From contig NC_031799.1 in the NCBI RefSeq assembly GCF_001522545.3, forward strand, positions 40,106,001-40,170,000: a stretch of DNA of 64,000 bases, written 5' to 3'. The position numbers were made by a program, and so were the translations under genes. The notes under the pieces were generated by a model that made no database searches, was not told the DNA's origin, and saw only the letters and a list, made by a program, of their open reading frames with translations. The DNA is from Parus major. Its lineage: Eukaryota; Chordata; Aves; Passeriformes; Paridae. Positions 22,864 to 36,700 of this stretch are shown here, one piece after another (within the stretch, counting starts at the first letter, position 1; each line of letters starts with the position of its first letter).

Positions 22864-25800
22864 GTAAGGATCCTCGCTTTGGAAGCTTTCTCCTTTCGTT
22901 TTGCTGTTAACAACAAAATGAAACCTAAAATAAGAGGTGATTTGGGAGCCTGGCAAGGCCTGGGGCGAGGGAGGAAGGGAGGGAAGGAGGGGGGAACTGG
23001 GTGAGCCCCGCTGAGAGAGGCTTGATTGGAATGTGCGTATCTTTTTCTCGTGTTGGGTGGGGGGAGGCTGATGCACCAAAGTGCTGGCAGAGATGAAATA
23101 CTGTGTTACACTTGGCAGAATGAGCTAGGGCCTTTTCTTTCATTTCAGGACATAATTCGGTATAAGGGGTCAACTCTGGAAAATCACATTAAAAAGATCT
23201 GTACTAGTTATGTCAGAATAGACATTGTGCGGGTAAAACCCGTAGCACAGACGTTTTGGCTTTTTTGCGTTTCCTGTATCTCCTTGTTAGTATCTTAGAC
23301 AGCTTTCAAAGCATGGAATACAAAACCGGAATTTACACTTGTCAGGTCTTCGTGTTGCTAGCTTTCTGTCACAGATTAATTTGCCCTTGTGATGACAATA
23401 GTACAAACCGAAGCATTTCCTTTTTCCTAAAAGGAGTGCTTTCAGATTTTTTATTTTGTTGTGAGTTTTTCTGATGTTTTTTTTTGATTGGTTTGGTGGG
23501 TTTTGTTTTTTTTTTGGTTGCTTGCTTATTTGTTTTTTTGTAAAAAAGGCATGTTAAGTGAGCTCCCAAATGAAAACAAGACAGCATGCTTTTGACCTCT
23601 TTACTAGTGCAAGGCAAATGCTTAGTTCAGTACCCTCCACCTCAGTTATTCAGAGCACCCCCTTCCGGCTTTGATAAATATGGCTTATTTTCTTACTGCT
23701 TGTGACGTAAAACCAAAACACTTGAAGGTAGTTGAAGCGTATCTAAAGTGATCTGCCATTAAACGGTTTTATTTCTAGCTTGTAAATTAAGGGTGAATGC
23801 TGAAGGTGTGAAGACGTGATACTTCATATTTGCTTTCTTACTGTAATTCGAAGTAAGTGTTTAATTTTTCAAGGATCATACTTAAAGGTATGTTCTTTAT
23901 TTATACACATGGGTAGCAACAGTTTATGACTACTACTCTTAAGTAACAAATGTTCTAGCTATGTCGTATTTTGTCTAAAGCTTGATTTAGAAGCTTTTTA
24001 GTGGAGAAGCATTGGAATGGCATAGTCTTGCATCTTTTACTGAGATAGAAATATGCGAATTAACTATTGTATATGAATACTTCTTTCTGCTGCTTTTTCC
24101 ATCCCCATTAATAAGCATTGATTAGCAAGCATTGATTATGGAGCAAATAATATATAGAAAGAGTTTACAATGACATAAAACTTAAAAGAAGTAATCCAAG
24201 TTACAGTATCATTTTGGAATGCATTTTACGTCATGGCTTCTAAGGCAACTGTGTTACTTCTAGATTGAAAAGTCAGACCGAAAGTCTGTAGCCTTACACA
24301 TCAGTAGATTACTGCAGCATGTAGTTAATTTTTTTGGCATTTTTCAGTCTGAAGGCAATATTGCCTAAACTAGAATGGTTTTACCAGTTGTAGTTAATTT
24401 TATTGGGATAACTACCACATTTTGAAATTATGCTCACCTACTAAGTTTGAAGTACGCAGTTCCTCCCTCAGAATAGGCCTTCAGATAATTAAGGCAATTC
24501 TTTGGCTGAAGAGCAAAATAAAAATTAGACATACACAACACTTCTGTTGAAATAATGGATCACTTAAAAGTAGTCATGTTTAAGTCTGTTACATTGCAGT
24601 TTTGTTGCTAGAGCTAAATTTTATTCTGTTTCATCACCTTTGTGAAGTTTCTTGTCTATAGATAGCAATCTTTACTTTAGCTTGTCAGTGTATTCTTTTT
24701 TGTGACGCTCCGAAGATTTTTCTTTCTGTGTTGATTTAGTCAAAAATCGGTATTGTAGGCCTTCATATCCCAAAAGGAGCAAATGTATTTGAAGAATTTA
24801 CCAAATCTTCTGCATCTTCACGTAGTGAAGATACTCCATTATTTTTGCCATTATGAGTTATGCTAGGCTGTATTTTACCAAATTAAAAACCTGAGACTAG
24901 TAAAACTTCCTTTTTAGAAACTGTTTGGCAAATGAGACTGAGGAGAAAGAAGACTGCAAGAAATGCAGTCTCAGTTATCAGCTTGCTAGAAGAAGTTAGA
25001 AATTAATTTTTTTTTTAAACCAGGTTTGCTTTTCAATACATCTTTAATCAAGTAAATCATGACTCAGTGTAGTTCTAAATATTTATGAAATTACCAAGTA
25101 ATATACAGGCCTAAAGGTGGTAAACATTTAGTACATTCTTATTCAATACTTAATATTTTCTCAGTTTGAGTATTCTTTCATCCTCTTCTTATCCAGTATC
25201 TTTCCTTGCTGTTGCCAGGCTGCACTCTTTGACATGTTCAGATCTGTACACCTCTAGCTGATGCAAGATCTGTGTGTTAATGTAATGCATGATTTGCTTA
25301 ATGTTTGACAAATATTTTTAGAAGAATTCTATTTACTGAAGCAAAACACCATTTTTTAACCTTTTTTTTTTTCTTTTCCAAAAAATGAAGCCTTTTGCTG
25401 CACATTTCTTCCATTTTGTTTTTCTTGTCTCCTTTCCCTTTTTTTCACCAGGTAATAGCGATCAAACTTGATTTCTTGATGGTATAGCATGAGAATGTAT
25501 TTTCATAGGTGACTAAAACCAATTCAACAAACTGGTTTAGAAAACCATCTTCGAAAGCGGTTCATTGAAGCTGAACTGAAAGAGCTCTTACAGAAAGTTA
25601 TTTCCTGTTGTGTGGTTAGATAGCTAGTTTCTCGTGACGTGTGTGAGAGAATGTTTTGGTTTGTTGTTTTTCTTGTGTTCCTTTTCTTACTGCTCTTCAG
25701 AGGTCAGTGATTTTAAGATGGAAGGGTGAATGCTGATCTTTCTTGACACTGATTCTTCTTCTGAGTATCTCCTGTATATCAATCAACATGTGTCTCGCTG

Positions 25801-28252
25801 TCCAGATGCTATCTAGATGTCATCGTGCCACCTGCCTTAAAAGAATGGGGAATCTGACTTTGCTTTATGAATGCTTAGACTTGCTTCCATCTACGTCTCT
25901 GACGCAAATATATACTGAGATCCTTAAAACAGTGCAGTTAACTGGTTTGTATTTACCTATGAACAGTTGATTCTAGAGACAAAAGGGCCTCATCACTGAT
26001 CCATTTCAAACAGTGGTGAAATATAATTTCAACTAACTGCTTTCACCATGTGGCGGCTGAAGTTAACTTTCTGTTATAAAATGTGAATTTGCTAAACACA
26101 CACAGAGTTCAGGAGGTGAATGGATTTGGCTTTCAGGTTGTAGAGGATGGTTCTACAAATCCAGGTTATATTTTTTTTATTTCTGTCCTCTAATGTGTGT
26201 TGTGAAGCTGCTGTAAATCTATTTTATATGAAATCTTGAATGGTTGACTTGGAAACCTCACTACTGTAATGGTTCCACATGATTACCTGTGGTGTCTAGC
26301 TGTAACTGTTACCTAATCATGTTTTAATTTTTGCAGTTATTGCTCTTTAGTTGAGATGTTTTGAAATATTTTGATGAATTTATACTCTTTTTGATAAGGC
26401 TTAAAAATCCCTAAATCTCGATTAGCTCTTTGACTGGGTTTGGTTTGGGGTTTTTTTGGTTGGTTGGAGTTTTTTTTTTTGTTTTTTTTAATCTTATTCT
26501 GTATATAATGTATTACAGTGTTATTGTGGAATACTCCAATACAGTATTCATGTTCTGCACCTACAAATACTGGTGAGAGAAGGTGCTTATTTCAAAAGCA
26601 ATTCTGTGGATTCCAGTGATTTAGTAAATACTTGACTTTCACAGAATGCTTGCTGAACTTAACCTTCTGTTGCACATGGTATTTTGAACAAAATGGAGTT
26701 CTATCAGTTAGTTGCTACTTTGTGGTATAGAAAGCTGTTCTAGCTGGTCTGTCCCACCATGCTAAGGTCTGTAATATGTCACCAACATAGACTGAAAAAA
26801 ACCCATAAACAATAACAAAACAAGGAAAACCCAACCGCCCAACTTCTTTTCCCATGAACTTCTTTAAATTCGATTTAAATGTAAAAGAGAGCTTTGCTAG
26901 ATTATGATTTCTTACCCTAGGTGGATAATGACAGAAAGTCGTGTCAGACCTTTGGTCTATTTGATTTACTAAAATCAAATAATTATGTCTTTCAGAACTG
27001 TTCCAATTTTTCCTAATTTAGTGTTTATGTTTCATACGTGGAAGTCATTGCTAGTTATGCAGAGACAAAGCAGCTCAAGTCCAGTAAGTCCGTATTATTG
27101 TGTGATTTCAGTTGAAATTTTTGAATAGGGGAGTTTTCACTTTTCTAGATTTAATGTTTTGTGAGCTGAGTAGCACAAGAAAAGCCGTGATCTAGGTTAG
27201 TTCTCCAGCAAAAGTTCTGTAAAGTTTTATGCGTAAGCTTTTCTATATACCATGGCAAACACAATGTTTGCTGAAGTCTAGAGCTGTGTCTAGGGCTCTT
27301 CTTGTAAACAAAGGTTAAGCCCTGCCATGGACTGGTAGTATTATATGTATTCTGCTGCATGTCTGTAACTTATTTCTGGTTTTAATTGTGCACTTAAAAG
27401 CAGATTAGACTGTCTTTCTTCGGTTTTCTAGGAATGATAAAAATTAGCAAAAATAATACTTCAGATACGGAGTTGGGGTAGCTCATAAAATTGTACTTTG
27501 AAAAGAATTGACTGATTCTGGACAATTGCTTGCCTGTCATGCTTAATAACCATGTGTGTTGTAGACAATGAGCTAAACCTCACCGTGAAGCTAGAATAAG
27601 GGCAAACAAGTTAGAGATCAATTTACTTCTTTCTCAAAACATTCCTGTTGCCTCTGCCACTTTGTTGAATGGATGTAATTACTTTTTTCTTCAGAAATTG
27701 CCTTCAGAAGTTTTTTGTCTTATTGGTGAAAGATGGCCTACAAACCCATTAACTGATTGTTCAGGTGCCAGAGTAACTACAAATGAGATATTGTGGTGCT
27801 GAGGTTTTGTGAGAGACGATAGGCCAAAATCCGTAGTCTGACAGGTATGCCTTCAAGAGCAGCAGTAGATTCTGACTCCCATGTGACTTGGCAGAAATCG
27901 GTTTTTGATTGTTTTTAAGGTTAAGGGATATGCAGGTGAACGCCTGCATACATTTCCAGTTTACTTGGAGACCACAGACTGTTGCATATTCTTACAGTTT
28001 TATGTTGATAGGCAGAGCAGCTAGTCTCTGGGTCATCTCTCCCTAGTGCTGAAGGGAGGAGTGACTAAGTGGAGATCTTCAGTTCCTAGACTGCAGGAGT
28101 AATCTCGGGTGAATTGCATCTGTCTTCTGCACCTCCATTTTGTCAGTAAAGCATACGTACTGTTAGGTACTAGATAAGATGAGAGGCCAAGCAGACTTTC
28201 CTGTCTGTTCGAGTTGGGGGGAGTTTCGCTCCTGCCTTCAGTTACACCTCTG
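22864..28252 (+). other. SPIN1: SPIN1 intron 1, first part
   Basis: AT-rich intronic DNA with T-runs (about 23475-23545 and 26440-26490) and a direct repeat aagcattgatta at 24113-24138. No exon, RNA gene or transposon boundary recognised. Confidence 0.5.
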
Positions 28253-28523
28253 TGTCTTGGTTTGAAAGACACGTGCCTGTCTGCTAAAGAAGGCATGAGC
28301 CTCCCCTGGAATGCGAAATATGACACCTTTCCCACAGAATTCTTAGTTTTGAATTTAAGGGGCTTTCAGGGAAAGATATGAGAAACGGAGTAGGAGTTCT
28401 TTACTAGTGTGTGTAACAAGGTTAACAAATGACAGCAGTGCCGACACAGCAAACGGGAGCAGAGCCCAGCGCAGCTCTTCCCGCTCTTGGGGCGCTTTCC
28501 CCGTCGGGGCGGTTCCGCTCGCA

Positions 28524-28543
28524 GCCGGCAGGGGGCGCTGGTG
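28524..28543 (+). promoter_or_regulatory. CTCF-like motif 1
   Basis: The sequence gccggcagggggcgctggtg matches the CTCF core (C-x-x-x-AGGGGGCGCT) in plus orientation. It lies inside the LTR. Confidence 0.6.
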
Positions 28544-28578
28544 GCTCCCGGCGGGCCGGGCGGGGCGGTGATTCCCCG

Positions 28579-28598
28579 CGCCTGCAGGGGGCGCTGTG
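28579..28598 (+). promoter_or_regulatory. CTCF-like motif 2
   Basis: A second gcctgcagggggcgctgtg core, same orientation, about 55 bp from the first. Two co-oriented sites inside one LTR suggest retrovirus-borne CTCF binding. Confidence 0.6.
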
Positions 28599-30618
28599 CC
28601 GCGGCTCCCTCACGCCGTCATGGCGGGCGGGCTGGGCGGCAGGGATGGAGAAGGGAGCTCCTGTAGGAACCCCAAGGGGCAGCCGATCCTGGTGCCACTC
28701 TGTATGGCAAAAGGAGCTCTAGCAGGGACCTCAGAGTAGCAATCTGGGCAGGCAGGGATGAGCAAAGTCCCGGAGTGGTGGATGAGATGCATCAGCAACT
28801 TCGCATCTGTAGCTGGTACCACGAGGCGTTCTGGCAGGCAGGGGCTGCAGAGCTACAATGTAGCGAAACGCGGAGCAGTGGCAAAAAAAAACTACGGCGG
28901 GGGCGGGTAAGCAGCAACCCTGCTCTGAGAAGGGCAGGGAAAAGGCTCCCTGTGCGGGGAAAAGGGATTTGGATCCTGAGGGTTTTCTCCCGAGGCACCC
29001 CAGCAGATGGTGAAAAGTACCTCTTTTAGTGAGGTCGGTGTTAATAAGGTCCCAGTTCAGTGGCTGCTCTCACGCGTAGAGGTTCATCCCCCGGCAGAAG
29101 AAACAGGACCGGGCTGGGCTCCGGCGGCAGCTGTGAAATCCCTCCCCAAAGCAGCAGCTCCGACCAATCCTCCTCCAAAGCCAAGTGCAAGAGAGCTAGG
29201 AGCTGCCCCAGCCCCTTTTTGCAGCACAATTCTCACAGCGTTTCTGCCTTCCCAGAGAAACCTCAGAGAGAGTAGCTAGCTGGACCCCTCCCCTGAGCTG
29301 CGGCCACTTTTCTTATCTCTCGTAAGTACCCGGTCGTTATTGTCTCCTAGCAACACATATGGGAGAAGAATCCCTGAGAGAAGGAAACAAAAGGCAGAAT
29401 CTTAAACCCCAGCGCTGTGCTTACAGTGTTCACACCTGTGGCATGTATGGAAAGAGATCAGACAGGTTAATGTTGCTTCATGCCACTAGGTATATTAACA
29501 GTGGATGAAAAGTGCATTTTCAAATGCTGTAAACGTAGTGGCTAACCAGCAGTGAAATAGTCATTGCATTACAGATAGTTTTAGGCTGGAGACTTAGGAA
29601 CTGAATTTACATGGATTTCTTTGAGGCAGGTTTTTTCTTTTGCTCTTAGGTTTAATTTAATTGAAGAAGGAAAAGTGATGGTGTGAATAAACATCACAGG
29701 TTCTGATTGTACTTAGGCCTCTAATCACATTTCTAGGAGAGTTTATGTTTGGGTGCGGGTGGCGCAATATGGTGCTGGCATGAGCAAAAAAGGCAAAGCT
29801 GTATTTGTTGTAGTGTGTACTTTTATTATCTCCAGGACAGACATATAGAAAGCTTCACCTGGTTTTATGGGGAATGATATCCTGCTTCCTAAGAACCTGT
29901 TCGCTGGAAGATACCTCACTTTTTCTCTTCTTCAGTTTCTGTATTTCCTCTTTTCTCCTGCCCAACTGAGTAGACTCAACTTTGTTTCAAGGACCACAAG
30001 ACAGTTCAGTCCTCCCTGCAGATAACCATGTACATTTTCAAAAGCAAAGAGGGATATGTGTTTTTTGGAGGAGGATTGTTGTTATTATCAATACTTAGGT
30101 TGATGCAGAATCTCAGGAAATACACTTTATTGGTGAATCTAGTTCAGATCAGATATAAAACTATACAGAGAGAAAATGAGATTATAAAGCAAAAAAAAAA
30201 CTAAAGAAAAAAAAATATTCCATTTGCCTGTTGCTGCTGCTGGAAGTTCAACCTCCAAGTTCTATCATAATTAATTTACTTTCTCATTTCATTTCCATTT
30301 GTGCTGCATGCACAGGGGGGTCGTTTCAGAGCAGTCTTTTGAATACAACTTACCACCAAAGTTGAAGAAAGGAAAGCGGCTTACTGTGGGTCAGACATGG
30401 TGTGGTAGAGCACAAGTAATTCCAAGATGACTGCCATTCTGGAAGCCTTGACTTCCTTCTTGCCAGCATTTTGCTACCTTTGTGCAATTGGAGAAAGAGG
30501 ACAACGTAGTGTTTTAAGTAAGCTATACTCAAACACATGCAGGTGTTTAGTTTTTCAGAGTCTAGTAAATAACTTCCAGAATAACTTGAAATAGTTTGTT
30601 TTCTGGTTAAATACTTCA

Positions 30619-30666
30619 GATCTACTGATTATTTTCATGAGTATGCATGAAACTAATCAGTAGATC
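30619..30666. repeat. 48-bp near-perfect hairpin
   Basis: Two 21-bp arms (30619-30639 and 30646-30666) are reverse complements at 20 of 21 positions around a 6-base loop agtatg. The outer 12 bp match without break. Pairing stops abruptly beyond the arms. It is shorter than most microRNA precursors and lacks TSD-like edges of a MITE. Confidence 0.85.
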
Positions 30667-32984
30667 CATAGTAGACCATACTAAAATAAGAACTAATATT
30701 TTGTGCATTTTCCTTCTGTGCTTTTTAAGAAACACTAGTGATACGAGGATTGGTGTTTTCCCATGTCTCAGCAGCTTTTAGGGAAAGTCACTGGTTTCAC
30801 AGTTGAACTTTTTTCTCTGTTGTCTTGCTCCTTAGCACCACACACACGCACACATACACACTTACGCAGGGTGTGTTGTGTTTTTTCACCAAAAACGTGA
30901 AAGAACTGTATTCGAGCAAAGAAGATACCATGTTATGTCACAATGCTGATGGTTCTCATCTTAGAGAAGAGTGTATGATTGGTGGTTTAATAAGGTACCA
31001 TTGTCGTTGTTGCATACTGCAGTATTTAATTTAATATTGCAAATATCTGATACAAATTTTCTACGGCTGATTTTTCTTTTTTTAAAGGAACAGTTTTTCT
31101 TTCACCGACCCTCCAGACTTATAGAAACCTGTATAGTTAGCTGCAATTAGAGCTCATGTAACTCATTGCTGAATTTTATTTTCAGTGACTTGATGTTATG
31201 CAGATTGCAACTTTGACATCTATTGCAGCTATTCGCCATTTAAATGTGATAATCTCTTTAGGCCAAGATTTCTAGACAGTGACTGAATATTCTGTAGTTG
31301 ATCTGGGAAAACTAACATCTCATTTTTCATTAGTAGCCATGGCAAGAGTCTACCATTCTTAACAGCAAGTGTTTTCATTTAAGTGGTTTATGATTCCACT
31401 GTAGACAGTTATATGAATGCATTTGAGAACTGATTTAATATAAGCTAAAATGACTGAACGAGAAGAAAATAGGTAAGACAAATTCAGTCTCTTTGAGGAT
31501 TGAATTCAATCTAGTTCAGCCAGTTTAGGATTGGCCGATCAGGTATTTCAAACTGTAGATTAAACCAAGGATATCATTTTCTCTGAATACTTTTTTCAGT
31601 TTTATTTCTTTTGGGTTTTTTTTTCCTTTGGTCATTGCAAAGCTAGGATGAAAAATGCTATTGATTTGAATTGTCTAACTATATCTATAAGCTTTTTTTT
31701 AAAAGGTGTGCAGTAAGAAATTTTCCTGCGCTTGGAATATGAGTTTAGTATCTATCAGTGTGATCATGCTTCAGTTTGCAAAAATGGTGTTGTTTGCTCC
31801 TTCATTGCAGTAATTCCTAAAGAATTTGTCCATTTTCTTCTGACTAGAAGAGGTCAAAGTTTATCAACATTTTCACTCTAATTCCTCTTCCTGCTGTCTG
31901 CTGATTTAAGAAAGCAAGCTGTATTTTTATTAAAAAAGGGGCAATCAGTGTTTGTCCAGTGGAAATCTGAGTTAATATTTGATTAATTAAAAACTGTCTG
32001 TTATGGTTGTAGCTACTGTGATGTTGGTTGTGGGAGAAGTTTGGATACATGTGTCTCAAATCTATGAATAAATGATCTTGTGGCAAATCTTGACATAGTT
32101 TTGGTTGTATGGAAAGCTAATGTAGGTATCTATTTTCTAGTTTCTTATCCATTTTTGTGGCCCTGCTTTTTTTGTTCCTTTTTAAGTGCTGATTTACTAC
32201 TTACATGTCTATCCTCACTGGTTACTTAAGCTGGGGTTCATAACAATTAAAATTTTGAGTTTCTAATCAATTCTGTGAATAATAGCTTGTTCTTATGAGA
32301 GTTTTTAATGTTTATGTGCTTTGTTTGCATTGTTTGCAAAAGTTGGTAGTTGCTGTGCTGCACAAGTATTTTATTTGCACAAGTATTTGTGTCACAAATT
32401 ACTACATTTGGTTTCTGATTTTTTATTATTATGCCTAGGTTTAATTTAGTTTTGCAGTGACATATTCTCAGGATGCTCAAAAACAGATCAAAGAACAATT
32501 TGGTACTTACGATGCACTGACTAAAAAGCTTGCAAGTGGTCCATCTAATTGAGATTGTCCCCCTGCCCCTAAAAACTATATGCTGCATATGTTCCCTCCA
32601 TGTCTGAAGGGTTTGTAGCAGCACTGCTGGATTTGTTGAAAAGTGGTTATTATGCACTTAAAATGACACTTAGAAAGATCAGCCAGCCTTCTCAAGAGTT
32701 GTAAACCAAGAGTTTGATTTGCCATGATTACTCAACCTGACAGACTTGTAAGTGCACTAACTTACCACTCCATTACTTTGTAACAGCAAGGGTAGGAATC
32801 TTTGCCCTAGGCTTGCTCTTCCAGAATGTGGAGTGATCCTTTTGTCTTTGGAGCAACCGTTCTCTGACTAGCACAACAGAAGTTAAACCTAGTCTTCTGA
32901 CAAAGCCTGACCTAAGTATACTCCTTGAGGAGACCCAAGCAGAGGGCAGAGTGCCTTGCTTTTTTAAATAGATAATTTCCTCCA

Positions 32985-33040
32985 TTTTTATGGATCCGGA
33001 TTTTTATGGATTTTATGGATCTGGATTTTATGGATTCCAG
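32985..33040. repeat. Short tandem repeat, tttttatggat unit
   Basis: Four imperfect copies of a 10-16 bp unit (ttttatggat with or without ccgga/ctgga). A minor minisatellite in the intron. Confidence 0.75.
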
Positions 33041-33309
33041 AGATCTGTTGTAAATGTTTTCAAATCGAGTAAACTTGGTTAGAGTTGTAATAAACTATTG
33101 GGGTTACTTCTGTCTGTAAGGGCATGACTAAGAACAAAATAATTGTGAAGCCTAAAGTTCACTTGTGTATACCATAGAGTCATAGCAAGCACAGTGATTG
33201 TGCAGTGCTGCTGTCATGTCCTGGACAGCTGTTATTTTTGTGCATAGGTTTTTGGTTGTTTTTTTTTTATTCGAGGTAGCGGGGGGATAGTTGCCTACCA
33301 GGAAGGAAA

Positions 33310-33720
33310 GTTCTGGAACCATGGTTGGAGTGGTTTGGTTTGGATTGGACCTTTAAGATCACCTAGTTACAACTCTTCCTGCCATGGGCAGAGACACCTT
33401 CCACTAGACCAGGGTGCTCAAAAGCTCATTCAGCCAGATTTCAGAACACTTCCAGAACTGCATCCACAGTTTCTCTAGGCAGCCTGCTCCAGTGCCTCAC
33501 CAGCACAGTAAAGAATTTCTTCCTAATACCTAACCTAAACCTATTGTCTCTTACTTTGAAGCCACTCCCTCACGTCTTGTTGCTACTTGACCTGGTAAAA
33601 AGTCTTCCTCGAGCCTTCTTGTAGGTCCTCTTCAGGTACTGAAAGGCTGCTGTTTTCCAGGCAGAACAACCCCACTTCACAACCTGACTTTGTAGAAATG
33701 TGTTCTTGCCCTGTGATCAT
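33310..33720 (-). mobile_element. CR1 LINE 3' fragment, antisense
   Basis: Starts with the tggtttggattggaccttta phrase of the CR1 3' end, runs through ggcagcctgctccagtgcct, and is 5'-truncated. The terminal octamers have decayed. Confidence 0.88.
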
Positions 33721-36700
33721 CAACTGAGAAGCTAAGCTGGTTCATATTTGCCATGATGCAAAAGAGTGCTGCTTTGGGTGCTTACACAAGCCTGTGGCAA
33801 CTTCTTGTTGTGCTGTCTGTGCAGGTTCTTGCCCTGTGGTTAAATGCAGATTTATTTGCAGTAGACTGAACAATTAGGAGCGGGTTAAAATTTGCCTTTG
33901 GATAAAGTGATTGCAAGGGAGGTTATCCTGACTTTGAATAAGTACTTGATAGATCTCTTCTTTACATTTTTCTTAAAAAAGCCTTATCTTATAAGATTAC
34001 CTTAAGCATGGAGAACCATGTTACTATCAGATAGTCAGGCTGTATGTTAGAACATACATGAGGTTAAATCAAGTATTTTTGCATTGCCTGTAAGAGGATG
34101 CTTTAAAAAGAAATCATTGTGCTTCACAGTCTTGCTATATTGTGCAAAGTCATAGGAAGAATTGAAGAAATATAGTGAAAACAAATAGTATCTTCATGTT
34201 ACTAAGTATGTTGTCACTGTTCTTAAAGCCGTTTGGCAAAACTTTGGTAGCCAATGATGATTCCATGGGAGAAGGACAGAATAACACTGAAACTGAGCCC
34301 TGTGTTCTCTTAGCATAAGCAAATCATTCATTAATAAAAGAGGCTGTGCTTGTCCATGCTGCTTGAGAGTAGATAAGAGCTGTAAGAAAAGTCTTAAAAT
34401 ACACTATATGTGTCTTTATTGTTCTTGTACTAAGGTGTGCCTAAGGTTGCAGTAGTGTGAAAATGGTTTTGTTTTCAAAATTAGTTCTGCTCTGCCATCT
34501 GTATGTATAGGAAAACAGATACACTTGTTCTTAGCCATTAGAAAATAAGACTAGGAACGTACTTAATTAAAAACCACTACATGATTTAGTGTGGAACTTG
34601 AAAGTTTATGTTGATGTGCATATTTAATTTGCTAAATTTTTGATTGTCTTTTTTTAAGGAAGCTCTTGTAAGCTCATTTGGCAGGAGTCAGTTCTCTTAC
34701 CCCTTCATTAGCTTCATTCCTATTCAGTAGAACAGCCAAAATGTGTGTTTTTAATACTGGATTTAAGAATTTTTTATTTTTTTTTTTGCTATTTTGTGTT
34801 CAATTTTTTGAATTTATTTTTTAACCAAGAGAGAAGCAAGGAATTCTTCAAAGGGCCAACACATGTAAAAATGTCAGTGAGTCCTTAGCCAAATATTTAA
34901 TCTGGTTGTAATACTGCCTATGTGGGAAGCAGATCAAATAAGAAATGATTACATTTTAATCAGTTTAATTTTAGTAAAAAGCTCCACTTTTGCACAGCTT
35001 CACTTGTGATAACTTATAATAAAGCCAGACTAAACCTGAAAGGTTTTCTGAAATGAATTTCTGGAGAACTTCACTTTCCTTTGTTTCCTGGGATATTTTT
35101 TTATGGATGCTTAAAGTGGCAGTCCTGCACCTTTCCTTTACCCTGAAAGTTTGTGTGAATTTCAGAAACATAATTGTATTTAGTGTGAGAGTAAACTTGG
35201 AAAGTGGAGTTAATTGACCTTTTTTATTTTGTTTCTGCATTCTGGATCTGGCATTTGTATGTCATTTTCTACTTTCTTTTTCCTCATTAATCTTATCTTT
35301 CTTTATCACTGATTTTGTCAGTGGGTTTTTTTTTTTGGTTTGTTTTTTGTTTTTTTTTTTAATTTCAGCTGTGCATGTTGATAACTAGCAGTTCCTTTTC
35401 AGGTAAAACTCTGTGCCTGTTTTTAATTGCAATCAACAGCTGATGTCTGGCTTAGTGACTATGAGGTGTTAACGCCACTTCTTACTTGCAATCAAGCTAT
35501 ATGACTTGAGGTTCGTCATTTAAAAATTAGTGCTTTTTGGATGTAAACAAATAACCACTGATGTATGATGCCTTTAGTAATGTAATTGCGTAGATGTTTT
35601 CTGTCCCTTTTTCTTTCTTTGAAGAATTTCAGGACCATATAGAGCAACACATAAATAAAATTTAGACATTTTGATCAGAAGTTCCCAATCTCTTTCCAGT
35701 TGAGTCAAAGTCCCAGATAATGGAAGAAACCTTCATCTGTGAACTATTGAGATGGGCCAAGATGATCATCCCTTGCAGTTGCAACTGCCTTCTTTACAGG
35801 AAGATTGAGAATTTTTAAAATCTCTGGACAGAGGTGGACTAATTCCCACACAACAATACTGGGCTGGATGTTCCATTAGTTTCACTAGTGCCTTTTTTAT
35901 GGAAAAAATAGAATGAAAAATAGATAAAGCATGACTAAAGTACGCCTTTATTCTCTTGAAAGTGAAGTCATTCCCTTTGTCCTTCTGTGTACGTTTTCTA
36001 AAATCCACAAGTGGAAAGACCAACTGGTCTTTGGTTTGTTTATTTACTAGGAGAGGGGGATGATAACATGATTATGTACATCTGCACTTTCAGTGCTATT
36101 GCAAAAATCACTCAGTGTATCATGTACATACAGGTGTAACAGATGCTAAGCAAGTTCCTGAGTTCAGAGAACTGGTAAAAATTTGCTGGTTTTGTACTAC
36201 ATGAAACCAAGTATAAATGTGATTTTTATGTTGCTTTCAGTCTAGTAACTTCTATTCCTAATAGCTAAATAAGGGTGCAGGTCAAAAGGTTGTGGAGCTG
36301 TGGACAATTAAATAGTATGTCTGATTATTTACAGAATTTTTTGCTAAAGGGTGATTTTCCAAGCAGAAATATCTGCCACTAATGGGTTGGAATGATGAAA
36401 ATTAGTCTATAATTATTTATAGGGGATTTCTCACTTATTTGATGCTAATGTAAGTTTACTAGAACTGGTGATCTTTTACTGCAGTTTAGGAAATGGATTT
36501 TAAAAACTAGAGTGAATTATCCCCCATCATGGATTGTTTTGCTTATTATAAGTGACAAGGCACATTTTACTGCTGATTGCCTCAGGGTTGAGAGGTGTCC
36601 ACTTTATCATTGCTGTTAAAATTTGTGAAGGCAAAATGGAGAAATCATTCTTGTTGAACGTCATTTAGTTAATTTTTCTGTGTTGATGATGCAGGTAATG

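Larger units (their letters stand above)
28253..29464 (-). mobile_element. Long GC-rich solo LTR in SPIN1 intron 1
   Basis: The left end tgtcttggtttgaaagacac and following phrases (gtctgctaaagaaggcat, aaggggctttcagg, caaagatatg-like) are the reverse complement of the right part of the LTR at 60096-60766, so both belong to one avian LTR family, here antisense. The middle (28430-28650) is a small CpG-rich block and the right part contains attgtctcctagcaac, another phrase of the family. The right end at 29464 (atcagaca) is tentative; no target duplication is evident. A splice-donor-like ctc|gtaagt lies at 29318. Confidence 0.7.
29465..33309 (+). other. SPIN1: SPIN1 intron 1, unannotated part
   Basis: Ordinary AT-rich intron with short CA (30838-30862) and A runs. 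Apart from the hairpin at 30619-30666 and the minisatellite at 32985-33040 I see nothing. Confidence 0.5.

Noticed and set aside
28422..29279. Several open frames on both strands near the second CpG-rich block, first considered a second gene promoter
   Set aside because: The flanks match an LTR family, so the block is retroviral. The donor-like site at 29318 lacks a partner acceptor I can identify.
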